Shown: one piece after another, positions 7,215-15,398 of the stretch
Numbering within the stretch: the first letter of the stretch is position 1
Layout: every line of letters begins with the position of its first letter
Origin: Bacillus_BE sp042263505
Lineage (GTDB): Bacteria > Bacillota > Bacilli > Bacillales > Cytobacillaceae
NCBI RefSeq assembly: GCF_042263505.1
Contig: NZ_JBHKFI010000021.1
Location: forward strand, 12,187-76,186
Direction of reading: 5' to 3'
Length of the DNA stretch: 64,000 nt
Notes under the pieces: model-generated
Told to the model about the DNA's origin: nothing
The model's database searches: none
The model's input: the letters and a program-made list of their open reading frames with translations, nothing else
Made by a program: the position numbers and the translations under genes

Positions 7215-8822
7215 ATGATTATTAATCACAATATTGCGGCTCTTAACACGTACCGTCAATTAAACAATGCAAACAATGCACAATCAAAATCAATGGAAAA
7301 ATTATCTTCAGGGCTTCGCATTAATAGCGCAGCTGATGATGCTGCAGGACTTGCAATCTCTGAAAAAATGCGCGCACAAGTTCGTGGTTTGGATCAAGCT
7401 TCATCAAATGCTCAAGATGGTATTTCAATGATTCAAACTGCAGAAGGTGCATTAAGTGAAACTCAATCTATCCTTCAACGTATGCGTGAATTAGCAACAC
7501 AAGCTTCTAACGATACAAATACTACAGAAGATCGTGGCGAAATTCAGAAAGAAATGAATCAATTGACTTCTGAAATCAATCGTATTGGTAATACGACTGA
7601 ATTTAATACTCAAAAGTTGCTTAAAGGTCAAACTCCAACTGGTGCAATTACTGTAAGTGCAACACAAGCTGGTGTAGGTGCAGGAGTTACACCTGCAGTG
7701 GCTTCTACTTTAGATTTACAAGGATTAACATTTGAAGCAAAAACTGCTGGTGTAGCAGGCGACAATATTCAAATAGAATTTGCAGATCCTGGAGCTAATA
7801 GTGCAGCATTGGGTATTGTTGTATCTGGTAATAAAATTACAGTTAATTTAGCAACTGATGGAGCAGGCGCCATTACAAGTACAGCAGATGAAATTAAGGC
7901 AGCTTTAAATGGTGATACAGACACAATGGGATTATTAAATGCTGTAACTGGTGGAGGGACTACTGCGGTAACTGCTAATGCTGTAACTAATTTAGCTGGC
8001 GGTGCTGACCAAACAACAAGCAGTGGTACAAAAGGATCATCTACTATTAGCATTGATACAAATTTAGCAGCTGGGGAAAAAATAGAAATAAATGGTAAGA
8101 GTTATACTGCAGTAGCTGCAGGTACAACAGCATCTGCTGGGCAATTTGTTGTTGGAGCAGATACAACTGAAACAGCTACCAATTTGTTAGCTGCAATTAA
8201 ATCAGCTGATAACACAGTTGATACTTCTTCTTCATCTTCAACTAATGTTATTACATTGGTACAAGCAACTCCAACAACTGATGCTACACCATTTGAAGCG
8301 GAAGTTAAAAGTGATTTCAATGCTTCCCTTCAAATTGGAGCAAATACTGGACAAAGCTTTGAAATTGAAATTGGCGATATGCGTTCTGCAGCATTACAGA
8401 TTAGTAGTCCTAATCAGGCTACTGCAAAAACTGTAACAGTTGATGGAAAAACATATAATGTAGCTTGGAATGCAAATCAAGATGTAACAAATGGAACGGA
8501 TAGTACTGGTGCTGAATATGCATTAGACGTTTCTAATCATGATAACGCTACAGCATCAATTAAAGTTTTAGATGATGCTATTAACTCAGTTTCAGCAGAA
8601 CGTTCTAAATTAGGTGCATACCAAAACCGTTTAGACCATACAATCAACAACTTAGGTACATCTTCTGAGAACCTAACTGCTGCGGAATCTCGTATCCGTG
8701 ACGTAGACATGGCGAAAGAAATGATGAATCAAACGAAGAGTTCTATTCTTGCACAAGCTGCGCAAGCAATGTTGGCACAAGCTAATCAACAACCGCAGGG
8801 CGTACTTCAATTATTACGTTAA
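7215..8822 (+). CDS. hag: Hag, flagellin with a large variable domain
   Basis: A 535-residue flagellin, the filament subunit. Residues 1 to about 140 (MIINHNIAALNTYRQL, SSGLRINSAADDAAGLAI, GISMIQTAEGAL) and about 455-535 (AAESRIRDVDMAKEMM, AMLAQANQQPQGVLQLLR) are the conserved D0/D1 helices. Between them lie about 300 residues rich in Ala, Thr and Gly that form the surface-exposed variable domains, making it far longer than the roughly 300-residue flagellin of B. subtilis. It is monocistronic, between a SigD promoter and a strong terminator, and probably repressed by CsrA through its leader. No second flagellin gene is present in the window. Confidence 0.96.
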   Translation: MIINHNIAALNTYRQLNNANNAQSKSMEKLSSGLRINSAADDAAGLAISEKMRAQVRGLDQASSNAQDGISMIQTAEGALSETQSILQRMRELATQASNDTNTTEDRGEIQKEMNQLTSEINRIGNTTEFNTQKLLKGQTPTGAITVSATQAGVGAGVTPAVASTLDLQGLTFEAKTAGVAGDNIQIEFADPGANSAALGIVVSGNKITVNLATDGAGAITSTADEIKAALNGDTDTMGLLNAVTGGGTTAVTANAVTNLAGGADQTTSSGTKGSSTISIDTNLAAGEKIEINGKSYTAVAAGTTASAGQFVVGADTTETATNLLAAIKSADNTVDTSSSSSTNVITLVQATPTTDATPFEAEVKSDFNASLQIGANTGQSFEIEIGDMRSAALQISSPNQATAKTVTVDGKTYNVAWNANQDVTNGTDSTGAEYALDVSNHDNATASIKVLDDAINSVSAERSKLGAYQNRLDHTINNLGTSSENLTAAESRIRDVDMAKEMMNQTKSSILAQAAQAMLAQANQQPQGVLQLLR

Positions 8823-8837
8823 TAGAACATTCACAAA

Positions 8838-8870
8838 AGGCTTTAGGCTTAGTCCTAAAGCCTTTTTTTT
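8838..8870 (+). terminator. Strong terminator after hag
   Basis: AGGCTTTAGG (8838-8847), loop CTTAGT, CCTAAAGCCT (8854-8863) followed by eight T residues in total gives a perfect 10-bp stem. Confidence 0.93.
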
Positions 8871-9046
8871 ATATCCTCAAGACCATTCTTTTTCATTCAA
8901 AAACATACATATAGATATAATTGGCTAATATTCCAACCTGATATCCTCTTGATATTGTAAATCCTTTTCCAATGCTTTGGATCTATTATGATCGTATTTT
9001 TGTCAGCCTTTATTATATAGAGAAATGAATATTGAATGATAATGCT

Positions 9047-9072
9047 CAAAATTTGATTTTATTTGTCGATAT
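9047..9072 (+). promoter_or_regulatory. Candidate SigD promoter of flaG-fliD-fliS-fliT
   Basis: CAAA (9047-9050), 14-nt spacer, GTCGATAT (9065-9072): the -10 is identical to the hag one and the -35 has one mismatch. It lies 35 bp before flaG; the corresponding B. subtilis operon is SigD-dependent. Confidence 0.75.
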
Positions 9073-9106
9073 AACAATTAGGAGTGTTATCCGAGGAGGA
9101 ATGGAT

Positions 9107-9478
9107 ATGATCAATCAATTAAGTACAAGCACTGTATCCCCTCAGCCTAGAATTACAGAAGCTCAATATAAACCAGAAGCATTACAAACAAAAACGGCAC
9201 TAAATATATCAACAAACGATGTGAAAGAAGATTCGCAAGAACAAACGCAATTCCAACAGAAAAAAGTTCAAGAAGTCGTTAAAGGATTAAACGATTTTAT
9301 TGAACCATCAAGGACCTCATTGAAATTCGAATATCATGAAAAACTAGATGAATATTATGTAAAATTAATAGATGAAAATACACATGAAGTCATTCGCGAG
9401 ATTCCTTCCAAAAAAGTACTAGATATGTATGCGGCCATGAAAGAATTTCTTGGATTGATGGTGGATAAAAAAATATAA
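9107..9478 (+). CDS. flaG: FlaG family protein
   Basis: A 123-residue FlaG-family protein, encoded before fliD in many bacteria and linked to filament length control. The N-terminal half is polar and probably disordered; the C-terminal half has the family core: LKFEYHEKLDEYYVKLID, EVIREIPSKKVLDM and a final hydrophobic helix FLGLMVDKKI. I take ATG 9107 because GGAGG at 9095-9099 fits it; an ATG at 9101 is too close and a start at 9032 would put the promoter inside the gene. Confidence 0.88.
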   Translation: MINQLSTSTVSPQPRITEAQYKPEALQTKTALNISTNDVKEDSQEQTQFQQKKVQEVVKGLNDFIEPSRTSLKFEYHEKLDEYYVKLIDENTHEVIREIPSKKVLDMYAAMKEFLGLMVDKKI

Positions 9479-9493
9479 AGTAGGTGGAAAAAT

Positions 9494-11626
9494 TTGAGTA
9501 CGATGCGAATTAGTGGTTTAGCTAGTGGAATGGATATCGATTCCATGGTTTCACAATTAATGAAGGCACAAAGCATGGGCCTCGATAAATTAAAGCAAAA
9601 GAAACAAATATTAGAATGGCAGCGTGACGATTATCGTTCTATGAACACCTTACTTCTTGATTTTAGGTCTCAGTTAACGCAAATGAAGTTAACAACGAAT
9701 TATCGCTCACGTCAAACGACCTCAACAAATGATGCTAGACTTACGGCTACTGCTAGCAGTGCAGCAAGTATATCTTCTTATACAATTTCAAATGTAACAC
9801 AGCTTGCTAGTGCTGAAACAAGAGTAACTGATAATCCAATTTACAAATTAGGTTCTACTTTCGACGCTGCTAAAGGCATTTATGGACAAAATAGTAGCTT
9901 AAAGGATACGGACCCAAGTGTATGGAAAGTGGGTGCTATTTTAAGTAGTAGCGTTAATACTTCGAGTGATAATATGTCTGCTGATGGAAAAAGTATTACA
10001 ATTGAAAATATGAAAAATGTTGATATAGATCAACTTCATTCTTTTAGTGTACAGGTAAATGGAATTGGATATAAGGTAGTCTCTCAAGAAGAAGTTGGTG
10101 CAAGACCTCTTGAAGATGATGAAGTCATTTTACAAGTAACTGATGATGGTAAGGGAACGTTGCAATTCGCTAATTCTATTGCTAAGGATAGTGCTGTAAA
10201 AATAGATTATGTTGCAGAAAATCGAACTGAAAGTAGTACATTAACAAAAGATACTATGGCCATGCAATTATCTCAAGGAGCAATTAATAGTATTACAGAT
10301 GTTACCCTCAATGTTATCGACAAGGACGGTAAGGCAGTTGATACAAAAAAGTTTACTGTTGAAGGGACAGTATTGAAAGATGCTAATGGTAAAGAAGTTG
10401 GTACGGTTGCCATGGATACAGGGATAATCACCTTTAATAAAGATTTTCCTTTACCAGCTGAAGATGCTGATACGATATCAACCTTATCCGTTACCTATGA
10501 TCACCAATATACGGACTTCTCCATGGATACTTCCACATCAAATGGAGAAAGGCATGCTAATTTTCTAATCTCTGGTTCTGAGTCTTTAAATAGTGTAATA
10601 AGTAAAATAAACAATTCCAGTGTTGGAGCAACCATGTTCTATGATTCATTTACAGGAAAATTTTCATTGACTCGGTCGGAAACAGGGAATTTTAATACGT
10701 CTAATCCAGATGGAAATGGCAATGATGCTAATGAAATGGCAACATCTGGCGACTTTATAAATAAATTGTTAGGATTTGATAATTCAGATATTACGGTAAA
10801 GGGTCAAAATGCAAAACTATCTATAAACGGTCTTGAAACAGAAAGAACCTCCAATACCTTTGAAATGAACGGAGTTACTTTTACTATTAAGCAAACATTC
10901 TCGGATCATGCTGAAAGCATTTCAATCAGCAATAATACGGATACTATTTTCAACAACATCAAGGATTTCGTCACAAAATACAATGACTTAATAGGAAAAA
11001 TACAATCAAAAATCGATGAAGATCGGGACCGTGATTACGCTCCATTAACGGATGACCAGCGTGAACAGCTTTCAGATACACAACAAGAACAATGGGAAGA
11101 CAAGGCAAAAAGTGGGCTGTTGAAAAATGATTCAACCCTATCATCTGTATTATATGGAATGCGTTCAAACTTCTCTCAATCGGTAATGAATGATAAAGTA
11201 TCGTCTGTTTTTAATCAATTGTCAAAAATAGGAATTACCACAACTGCCAACTATCTTGAAGGTGGAAAGTTGGAGATTGATGAAGCTGCTCTAAAAAAAG
11301 CGATTGAAACCGATCCTGATTCTGTTGAAAATCTTTTTAGAGGCGACGGAGTAACTAGTGATCAAAAGGGTATTGTTCAACGCTTATATGATACAGTATC
11401 AAATACAATGGATACGCTAAAATTGAAGGCTGGGAACGCAAATTCAGTCAATGATACATTCACACTAGGGAAGCAGCTTGATAGCGTGGGTGATCAAATA
11501 GACGCTTTCGAGGATAAACTCACACAAATGGAAGATCGTTATTATAGCCAATTTACCGCCATGGAGCAAGCAATTCAACAGTTCAATTCACAGTCAGCAT
11601 ATTTGTCTAACTACTTTAGTAGTTAA
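9494..11626 (+). CDS. fliD: FliD, filament cap protein
   Basis: A 710-residue flagellar cap protein (HAP2) that sits at the filament tip and folds exported flagellin. The N-terminus carries the FliD signature RISGLASGMDIDSMVSQLM and KKQILEWQRDDYR; the C-terminus ends in a coiled helix with FEDKLTQMEDRYYSQFTAME, then QQFNSQSAYL. It is about 200 residues longer than the B. subtilis protein because of an enlarged middle (roughly residues 110-420), paralleling the enlarged flagellin. TTG at 9494 is preceded by AGTAGGTGG at good spacing; an ATG three codons later is the alternative. It is followed 30 bp later by its chaperone fliS. Confidence 0.95.
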   Translation: MSTMRISGLASGMDIDSMVSQLMKAQSMGLDKLKQKKQILEWQRDDYRSMNTLLLDFRSQLTQMKLTTNYRSRQTTSTNDARLTATASSAASISSYTISNVTQLASAETRVTDNPIYKLGSTFDAAKGIYGQNSSLKDTDPSVWKVGAILSSSVNTSSDNMSADGKSITIENMKNVDIDQLHSFSVQVNGIGYKVVSQEEVGARPLEDDEVILQVTDDGKGTLQFANSIAKDSAVKIDYVAENRTESSTLTKDTMAMQLSQGAINSITDVTLNVIDKDGKAVDTKKFTVEGTVLKDANGKEVGTVAMDTGIITFNKDFPLPAEDADTISTLSVTYDHQYTDFSMDTSTSNGERHANFLISGSESLNSVISKINNSSVGATMFYDSFTGKFSLTRSETGNFNTSNPDGNGNDANEMATSGDFINKLLGFDNSDITVKGQNAKLSINGLETERTSNTFEMNGVTFTIKQTFSDHAESISISNNTDTIFNNIKDFVTKYNDLIGKIQSKIDEDRDRDYAPLTDDQREQLSDTQQEQWEDKAKSGLLKNDSTLSSVLYGMRSNFSQSVMNDKVSSVFNQLSKIGITTTANYLEGGKLEIDEAALKKAIETDPDSVENLFRGDGVTSDQKGIVQRLYDTVSNTMDTLKLKAGNANSVNDTFTLGKQLDSVGDQIDAFEDKLTQMEDRYYSQFTAMEQAIQQFNSQSAYLSNYFSS

Positions 11627-11656
11627 TTCCTGAAACAAAAAGGAGAGAAAAAATAA

Positions 11657-12058
11657 ATGGCAATTAAGAATCCATATGAATCCTATCAACAAAATGCAGT
11701 TACGACGGCTTCACCCAGTGAATTAACTTTAATGTTATATAATGGATGCTTGAAATTTATTGGCCTAGCTCGTAAAGCAATCACTGAAAAAAATGTCGAA
11801 CAAAAGAACGTTAATTTACAAAAAGCCCAAAATATCATTAGCGAACTAATGGTTACATTAAATATGGATATTGAGCTTTCAAAAAATATGATGAGCTTAT
11901 ACGATTTTGTCAATCGTCAGCTGATTGAGGCAAATACGAAAAATGATATTGCTGCACTTGATGAGGCAGCTGGCATTGTTACTGAATTTCGCGACACCTG
12001 GAAACAAGTCATTCAAATCAATCGCCAAAAGCAATTTGGCCAAGGTGGACAAATATAA
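11657..12058 (+). CDS. fliS: FliS, flagellin export chaperone
   Basis: A 133-residue FliS, the cytosolic chaperone that holds flagellin monomers unfolded for export. The family start NPYESYQQNAV and the TLMLYNGCLKFI segment are present, followed by four helices. AAAGGAGAGA precedes the start. The stop overlaps the fliT start (TAATG), implying translational coupling. Confidence 0.95.
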   Translation: MAIKNPYESYQQNAVTTASPSELTLMLYNGCLKFIGLARKAITEKNVEQKNVNLQKAQNIISELMVTLNMDIELSKNMMSLYDFVNRQLIEANTKNDIAALDEAAGIVTEFRDTWKQVIQINRQKQFGQGGQI

Positions 12059-12411
12059 TGAATCCTGTTCAGCAGTTCTATCAATACACAAGTGAATTAA
12101 TCGAAATTCTGGAAAAATCGGTACAACCAGAAGAACGTGATGGTAGAATTGAACGCGTCCAGCAGCTTCTCAATCTGCGTGAAACCACGATGAGGGAGAT
12201 CAAAAAGCCGTTAAACCAAGAGGATCAAGCGATGATGCAAAAGATTTTTGCTTTAAATCAAAAATTGTCGAATCTCCTTGAAAAGCAAAAACGACAAATC
12301 CAGCTAGATATCAAAGGGTTAAAGCAGAAAAAAGTCTCAACGAATAAATACGTGAATCCCTATCAAAAACTATCCGCCTCTGATGGGATGTTTTATGATC
12401 GGAGAAAATAA
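12058..12411 (+). CDS. fliT: FliT-like flagellar chaperone
   Basis: A 117-residue helical protein in the fliT position directly after fliS, with a one-base start/stop overlap. FliT proteins chaperone FliD. Sequence conservation is low in this family; the YQYTSELIEILEK helix and a C-terminal coiled-coil-like NQKLSNLLEKQKRQIQLD fit. Position and size support the call more than motifs. Confidence 0.82.
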   Translation: MNPVQQFYQYTSELIEILEKSVQPEERDGRIERVQQLLNLRETTMREIKKPLNQEDQAMMQKIFALNQKLSNLLEKQKRQIQLDIKGLKQKKVSTNKYVNPYQKLSASDGMFYDRRK

Positions 12412-12412
12412 G

Positions 12413-12460
12413 ATGCCTGTCACCGCCTGGATTTTGTCAAATTCAGGCGGTGACAGGCAT
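12413..12460. repeat. Long perfect inverted repeat after fliT
   Basis: ATGCCTGTCACCGCCTG (12413-12429) is perfectly repeated in reverse complement at 12444-12460. The inner bases also pair (one G-T), leaving a TGTC loop and a stem of about 22 bp. There is no T tract, so a simple terminator is doubtful. Its GC-rich core in AT-rich DNA suggests a REP-like or non-autonomous palindromic element. It separates fliT from the next small gene. Confidence 0.8.
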
Positions 12461-12490
12461 TCTATCCTACCAAGAAAATAGGTGAATCTT

Positions 12491-12871
12491 TTGACAAAAT
12501 TAACCGAAGATCAATTTCAAATGATTGGTCAATATATAGACTTGCTTGATACCGTTGAAGAGGCCTTTTCCTATATCCTTAATAGTTATGAAAATATTGA
12601 ACTTACGGCTGTCAATCAGCTAATTGGTGATATTTTTTCCGCCTTTCAGCAAATCAATAAAACGAATGAACAACTATTTGTTCTGTTAAAGGATAAATCG
12701 TCATTGGTAGACGATCTTCAAGCTTTTGCGCTTGTAGTGGAACAGGCTGAGAAGTTAGATGGAGTCTGGAATGAACCTAATGCGAAGCAAGCCGTCATTC
12801 GGGAGCAATTGTATCCTGCTTTTTCTGCATGGAAGGTTATGGTTCAGGGGCAGCTGCGGATGGTCAATTAG
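12491..12871 (+). CDS. Small helical protein of unknown function in flagellar cluster
   Basis: I do not recognise this 126-residue protein. It appears almost wholly helical (MIGQYIDLLDTVEEAFSYIL, LIGDIFSAFQQINKTNEQLF), acidic, without cysteines, membrane segments or signal peptide, much like flagellar export chaperones in size and composition. TTG at 12491 is chosen because AGGTG at 12480-12484 fits it; a GTG at 12482 overlaps that site. It lies between fliT and the hpf region, a place where B. subtilis has no gene. A role in flagellar export or motility is a guess from location. A terminator shared with the opposing HD-GYP gene follows. Confidence 0.7.
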   Translation: MTKLTEDQFQMIGQYIDLLDTVEEAFSYILNSYENIELTAVNQLIGDIFSAFQQINKTNEQLFVLLKDKSSLVDDLQAFALVVEQAEKLDGVWNEPNAKQAVIREQLYPAFSAWKVMVQGQLRMVN

Positions 12872-12901
12872 ATTGAAGATATCACACGATTTTAGGATGA
12901 C

Positions 12902-12937
12902 AAAAACCGACTGCTAAAGACTTGACAGTCGGTTTTT
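12902..12937. terminator. Bidirectional terminator
   Basis: AAAAACCGACTG (12902-12913) and CAGTCGGTTTTT (12926-12937) form a perfect 12-bp stem with A and T tracts on both sides, serving the convergent gene pair at 12491 and 12950. Confidence 0.9.
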
Positions 12938-12949
12938 CCCATTTAAAAA

Positions 12950-14017
12950 TTAATTCAACACACTCTCTTTCACATCTGCCTCTACAACCCCCGTTACCCG
13001 CAAAGACAAATCCTCCCGCAAATCAATATATTGTTCTCCAACTCTCACCAAAGGCTGATGCGGCTCACTTTCATGAATAAAAACAATCTCCGCTATTTCA
13101 TTATTGCTGAGCCGAACCTGCTGATGCAGATGTTGCCTCATAATATACTCGACAAACGGAATCACGATCCCAGGGTTTAGATAATTTTTATGGGTCTGGT
13201 CAATGAGCTCATACACTCCATCAAAATGGGATTTCCTTTTTCCATAATTTCGTTTCATACTCATGGCGTTGAAACAGTCAGCGACGGAGACGATTTGAAT
13301 AAGTAACGGAATTTCCTCTTGCTTCAGCTGTCGAGGATACCCGGTTCCGTTCAATCTTTCATGATGAGAAAGAGCCGCTTGAGGGATGAGAGGGTCCAAC
13401 CTAGCAATGCTGGTTAAAAATGAATAGCCCAGTTCGGTATGCTTTTTCACCTGCTCAAACTCCTCTTTCGTGAGTGGACCTTCTTGTTCATATAATTCCT
13501 CATCGACTCTGAGCATGCCAATATCATGGAATAGCCCCATATCGGCAAGCAAGAAGCAATCATTTTGACTAAAGCGAAGTATTTTTCCAATGATGGCGGC
13601 AATAATTCCTGTGTTGACGCTATGCTGATATAAATATTCTTCCTTGCTGATTTCGGTCTGAATCACAGGAATAATGGCTAAGTCCTGCAGGGATAATTCA
13701 ACGAGTAGCTTATATGTCCCTCTTATTTCGGAAAAATCAACATTTTCTCCATTCATGATGTGATGGAAGAGGTCCTTTATTTCTTCGAGGAAGGATTTAT
13801 AAGGCTTGGCTGTACGGGATTTCTTCGGATCCACGGAGGGAACTGCTTGGTTTAAATCGATGGAGATTTTCTCGCCAAAACGGTAATTTTGCAGCAATAG
13901 AATATGAATTTCCTTTAAAATCGTACCTTTTTTTAAAAGTAAAATGCCTTGTTCAGAGTAGATATCTTCACCGAGTGCTTTGCCGACCAAATCAAGTGAA
14001 ATTTGTGATTGTTCCAT
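12950..14017 (-). CDS. HD-GYP domain protein (putative c-di-GMP phosphodiesterase)
   Basis: A 355-residue cytosolic protein. HD-GYP proteins hydrolyse cyclic di-GMP and often tune motility. The metal-binding set is visible: H132 (QHSVNTG), the HD pair at about 164-165 in GLFHDIGM, HHERLNGTGYP at about 218-228 with the GYP signature, and SVADCFNAMS. Residues 1-120 lack a recognisable sensor domain and there is no membrane segment. It is transcribed towards the flagellar block, and shares a 330-bp upstream region with divergent hpf. Catalysis is inferred from intact motifs; some HD-GYP proteins only bind the nucleotide. Confidence 0.88.
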   Translation of the reverse strand: MEQSQISLDLVGKALGEDIYSEQGILLLKKGTILKEIHILLLQNYRFGEKISIDLNQAVPSVDPKKSRTAKPYKSFLEEIKDLFHHIMNGENVDFSEIRGTYKLLVELSLQDLAIIPVIQTEISKEEYLYQHSVNTGIIAAIIGKILRFSQNDCFLLADMGLFHDIGMLRVDEELYEQEGPLTKEEFEQVKKHTELGYSFLTSIARLDPLIPQAALSHHERLNGTGYPRQLKQEEIPLLIQIVSVADCFNAMSMKRNYGKRKSHFDGVYELIDQTHKNYLNPGIVIPFVEYIMRQHLHQQVRLSNNEIAEIVFIHESEPHQPLVRVGEQYIDLREDLSLRVTGVVEADVKESVLN

Positions 14018-14268
14018 TTTTCTCTCTCCTCACTTAGGTTCAGAACCTGGACAATATTCATAACTTCGGACTTCATTTAAGGACGTCATTTTTCTCTCTA
14101 TATCAATAATTCGACAAATCCTGTCATTTACCCTGCATCATTTCAAACTACTACTAATTTGTAAAATTTTTTACGAATGATATACGTTTGTAGCTAAGCG
14201 CAGAAGATGGCGGTCCAATTCGTCATTCACAGTTTCGACAAAATTATTCAATCTTTTTCCCTGTTTTA

Positions 14269-14298
14269 GCAGGAGTTTTATAGGTTAAAATAGAATGT
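14269..14298 (+). promoter_or_regulatory. Candidate SigH-type promoter of hpf
   Basis: GCAGGAGTT (14269-14277), a 12-nt spacer and ATAGAATGT (14290-14298) fit the SigH consensus RnAGGAwWW-N11/12-RnnGAATWW with two mismatches. An overlapping GTTTTA-N14-GGTTAA could be a weak SigB site. The B. subtilis homologue (yvyD) is known to use both SigH and SigB. Confidence 0.5.
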
Positions 14299-14407
14299 AT
14301 CTACATAGTCTTTTTATAAGACTAAGTGGCCTTCGGGAAGATGAGAAATGGGATGGATTGTCCGAAGAAAGCCAGAGTATTTGTATATAAGAAGGAGGAG
14401 TTCATCT

Positions 14408-14962
14408 ATGAATTATAACGTTCGTGGAGAAAACATTGAGGTAACTCCAGCAATTAGAGAGTATGTGGAAAAGAAGATTACTAAATTGGAGCGCTATTTT
14501 ACTGAAATACCTAATGCAAATGTCAATGTGAACCTTAAGGTTTATAGTGATAAAAAGTCAAAAGTTGAAGTAACCATTCCGCTTCCACAATTGGTGTTGC
14601 GCGCTGAGGAATCTAATGAAGATATGTATGCGGCTATTGACTTAATTACTGATAAATTAGAACGTCAAATTCGTAAGCATAAAACAAAAGTAAACCGTAA
14701 ATTCCGGGAAAAAGGGAATGTTAATGTTCTATTTACGAGTGGAACCGAAGATGTGGACACTCCAGCTGTTGAAGATGATCAAGATTTGGAGCTTGTTCGC
14801 CAAAAAAGCTTTGACTTAAAGCCAATGGATAGCGAAGAAGCGATTCTCCAAATGAATATGCTAGGACATAGCTTCTACGTATTCACAAATGCCGAAACGA
14901 ATCGGACAAACGTTGTTTATAAACGCAAAGACGGTCGTTATGGCTTAATTGAAGCTCATTAA
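14408..14962 (+). CDS. hpf: Long-form ribosome hibernation promoting factor
   Basis: A 184-residue long HPF (YvyD). The N-terminal S30AE domain (about 1-100; NYNVRGENIEVTPAIREYVEKK) binds the 30S decoding site, and the C-terminal domain (about 125-184; SFDLKPMDSEEAILQMNMLG, FYVFTNAET) dimerises 70S ribosomes into inactive 100S pairs in stationary phase or stress. ATG 14408 is chosen because AAGGAGGAG lies 7 bp before it and the protein then starts like its homologues; an ATG at 14348 would add 20 unlikely residues. A terminator follows. Confidence 0.95.
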   Translation: MNYNVRGENIEVTPAIREYVEKKITKLERYFTEIPNANVNVNLKVYSDKKSKVEVTIPLPQLVLRAEESNEDMYAAIDLITDKLERQIRKHKTKVNRKFREKGNVNVLFTSGTEDVDTPAVEDDQDLELVRQKSFDLKPMDSEEAILQMNMLGHSFYVFTNAETNRTNVVYKRKDGRYGLIEAH

Positions 14963-14985
14963 TTGTACATTAAATTGGAATGTTC

Positions 14986-15015
14986 AACCCCTGCGAAAAT
15001 TTCGTAGGGGTTTTT
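14986..15015 (+). terminator. Terminator after hpf
   Basis: AACCCCTGCGAAA and TTTCGTAGGGGTT (one G-T pair) form a long stem followed by TTT, from 14986 to about 15015. Confidence 0.88.
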
Positions 15016-15398
15016 AGGTACGGCAAGTTTTCTCAAAGTTAATAAATGAGGAGTAGAACTTAGCATCCTGAATACATGCAGACTCCTGTAGGAATGTACG
15101 GGACGACGAGGAGACTTGCCGCTCGCCCAGCAACTCAGGCTGAGCAAAAAAAGCATTTAGGTGATGACCGCAAAGCCCAATTTCACAGCGCTCTCTCACA
15201 TTAGTTGTCACTCTAAATCGTAAGTGGTAATATTAATACAGAATGACTCGAAAATTTATGGGAGGATTCGGCTTATTAAAAGGCGAATTTTTTTCTTTAA
15301 ATAAAAGAAGGACAATCATCCAGTCCTTTTTATCCTACTTTTGCCTATTTAATGGGCTTGAAAAATTCTCTTGTATCCAATATAAAAGGAGCGTTTGT
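15016..15398. other. hpf-secA intergenic region, possible repeat fragment
   Basis: No gene is supported here. An open frame from 15243 runs into secA but has no ribosome site and adds 52 residues not found in SecA. Around 15075-15140 a more GC-rich stretch (CAGACTCCTGTAGGAATG onwards) resembles degenerate intergenic repeats common in Bacillus. The secA promoter should lie here but no clear -35/-10 pair stands out. Confidence 0.4.

Noticed and set aside
7769..8053. Minus-strand open frame inside hag
   Set aside because: It is the antisense shadow of the Ala/Thr-rich flagellin region with no ribosome site.
15243..15398. Upstream extension of secA by 52 codons
   Set aside because: It lacks a ribosome site, and SecA homologues begin at MLGILNKVFD, which has a proper Shine-Dalgarno at 15384-15390.
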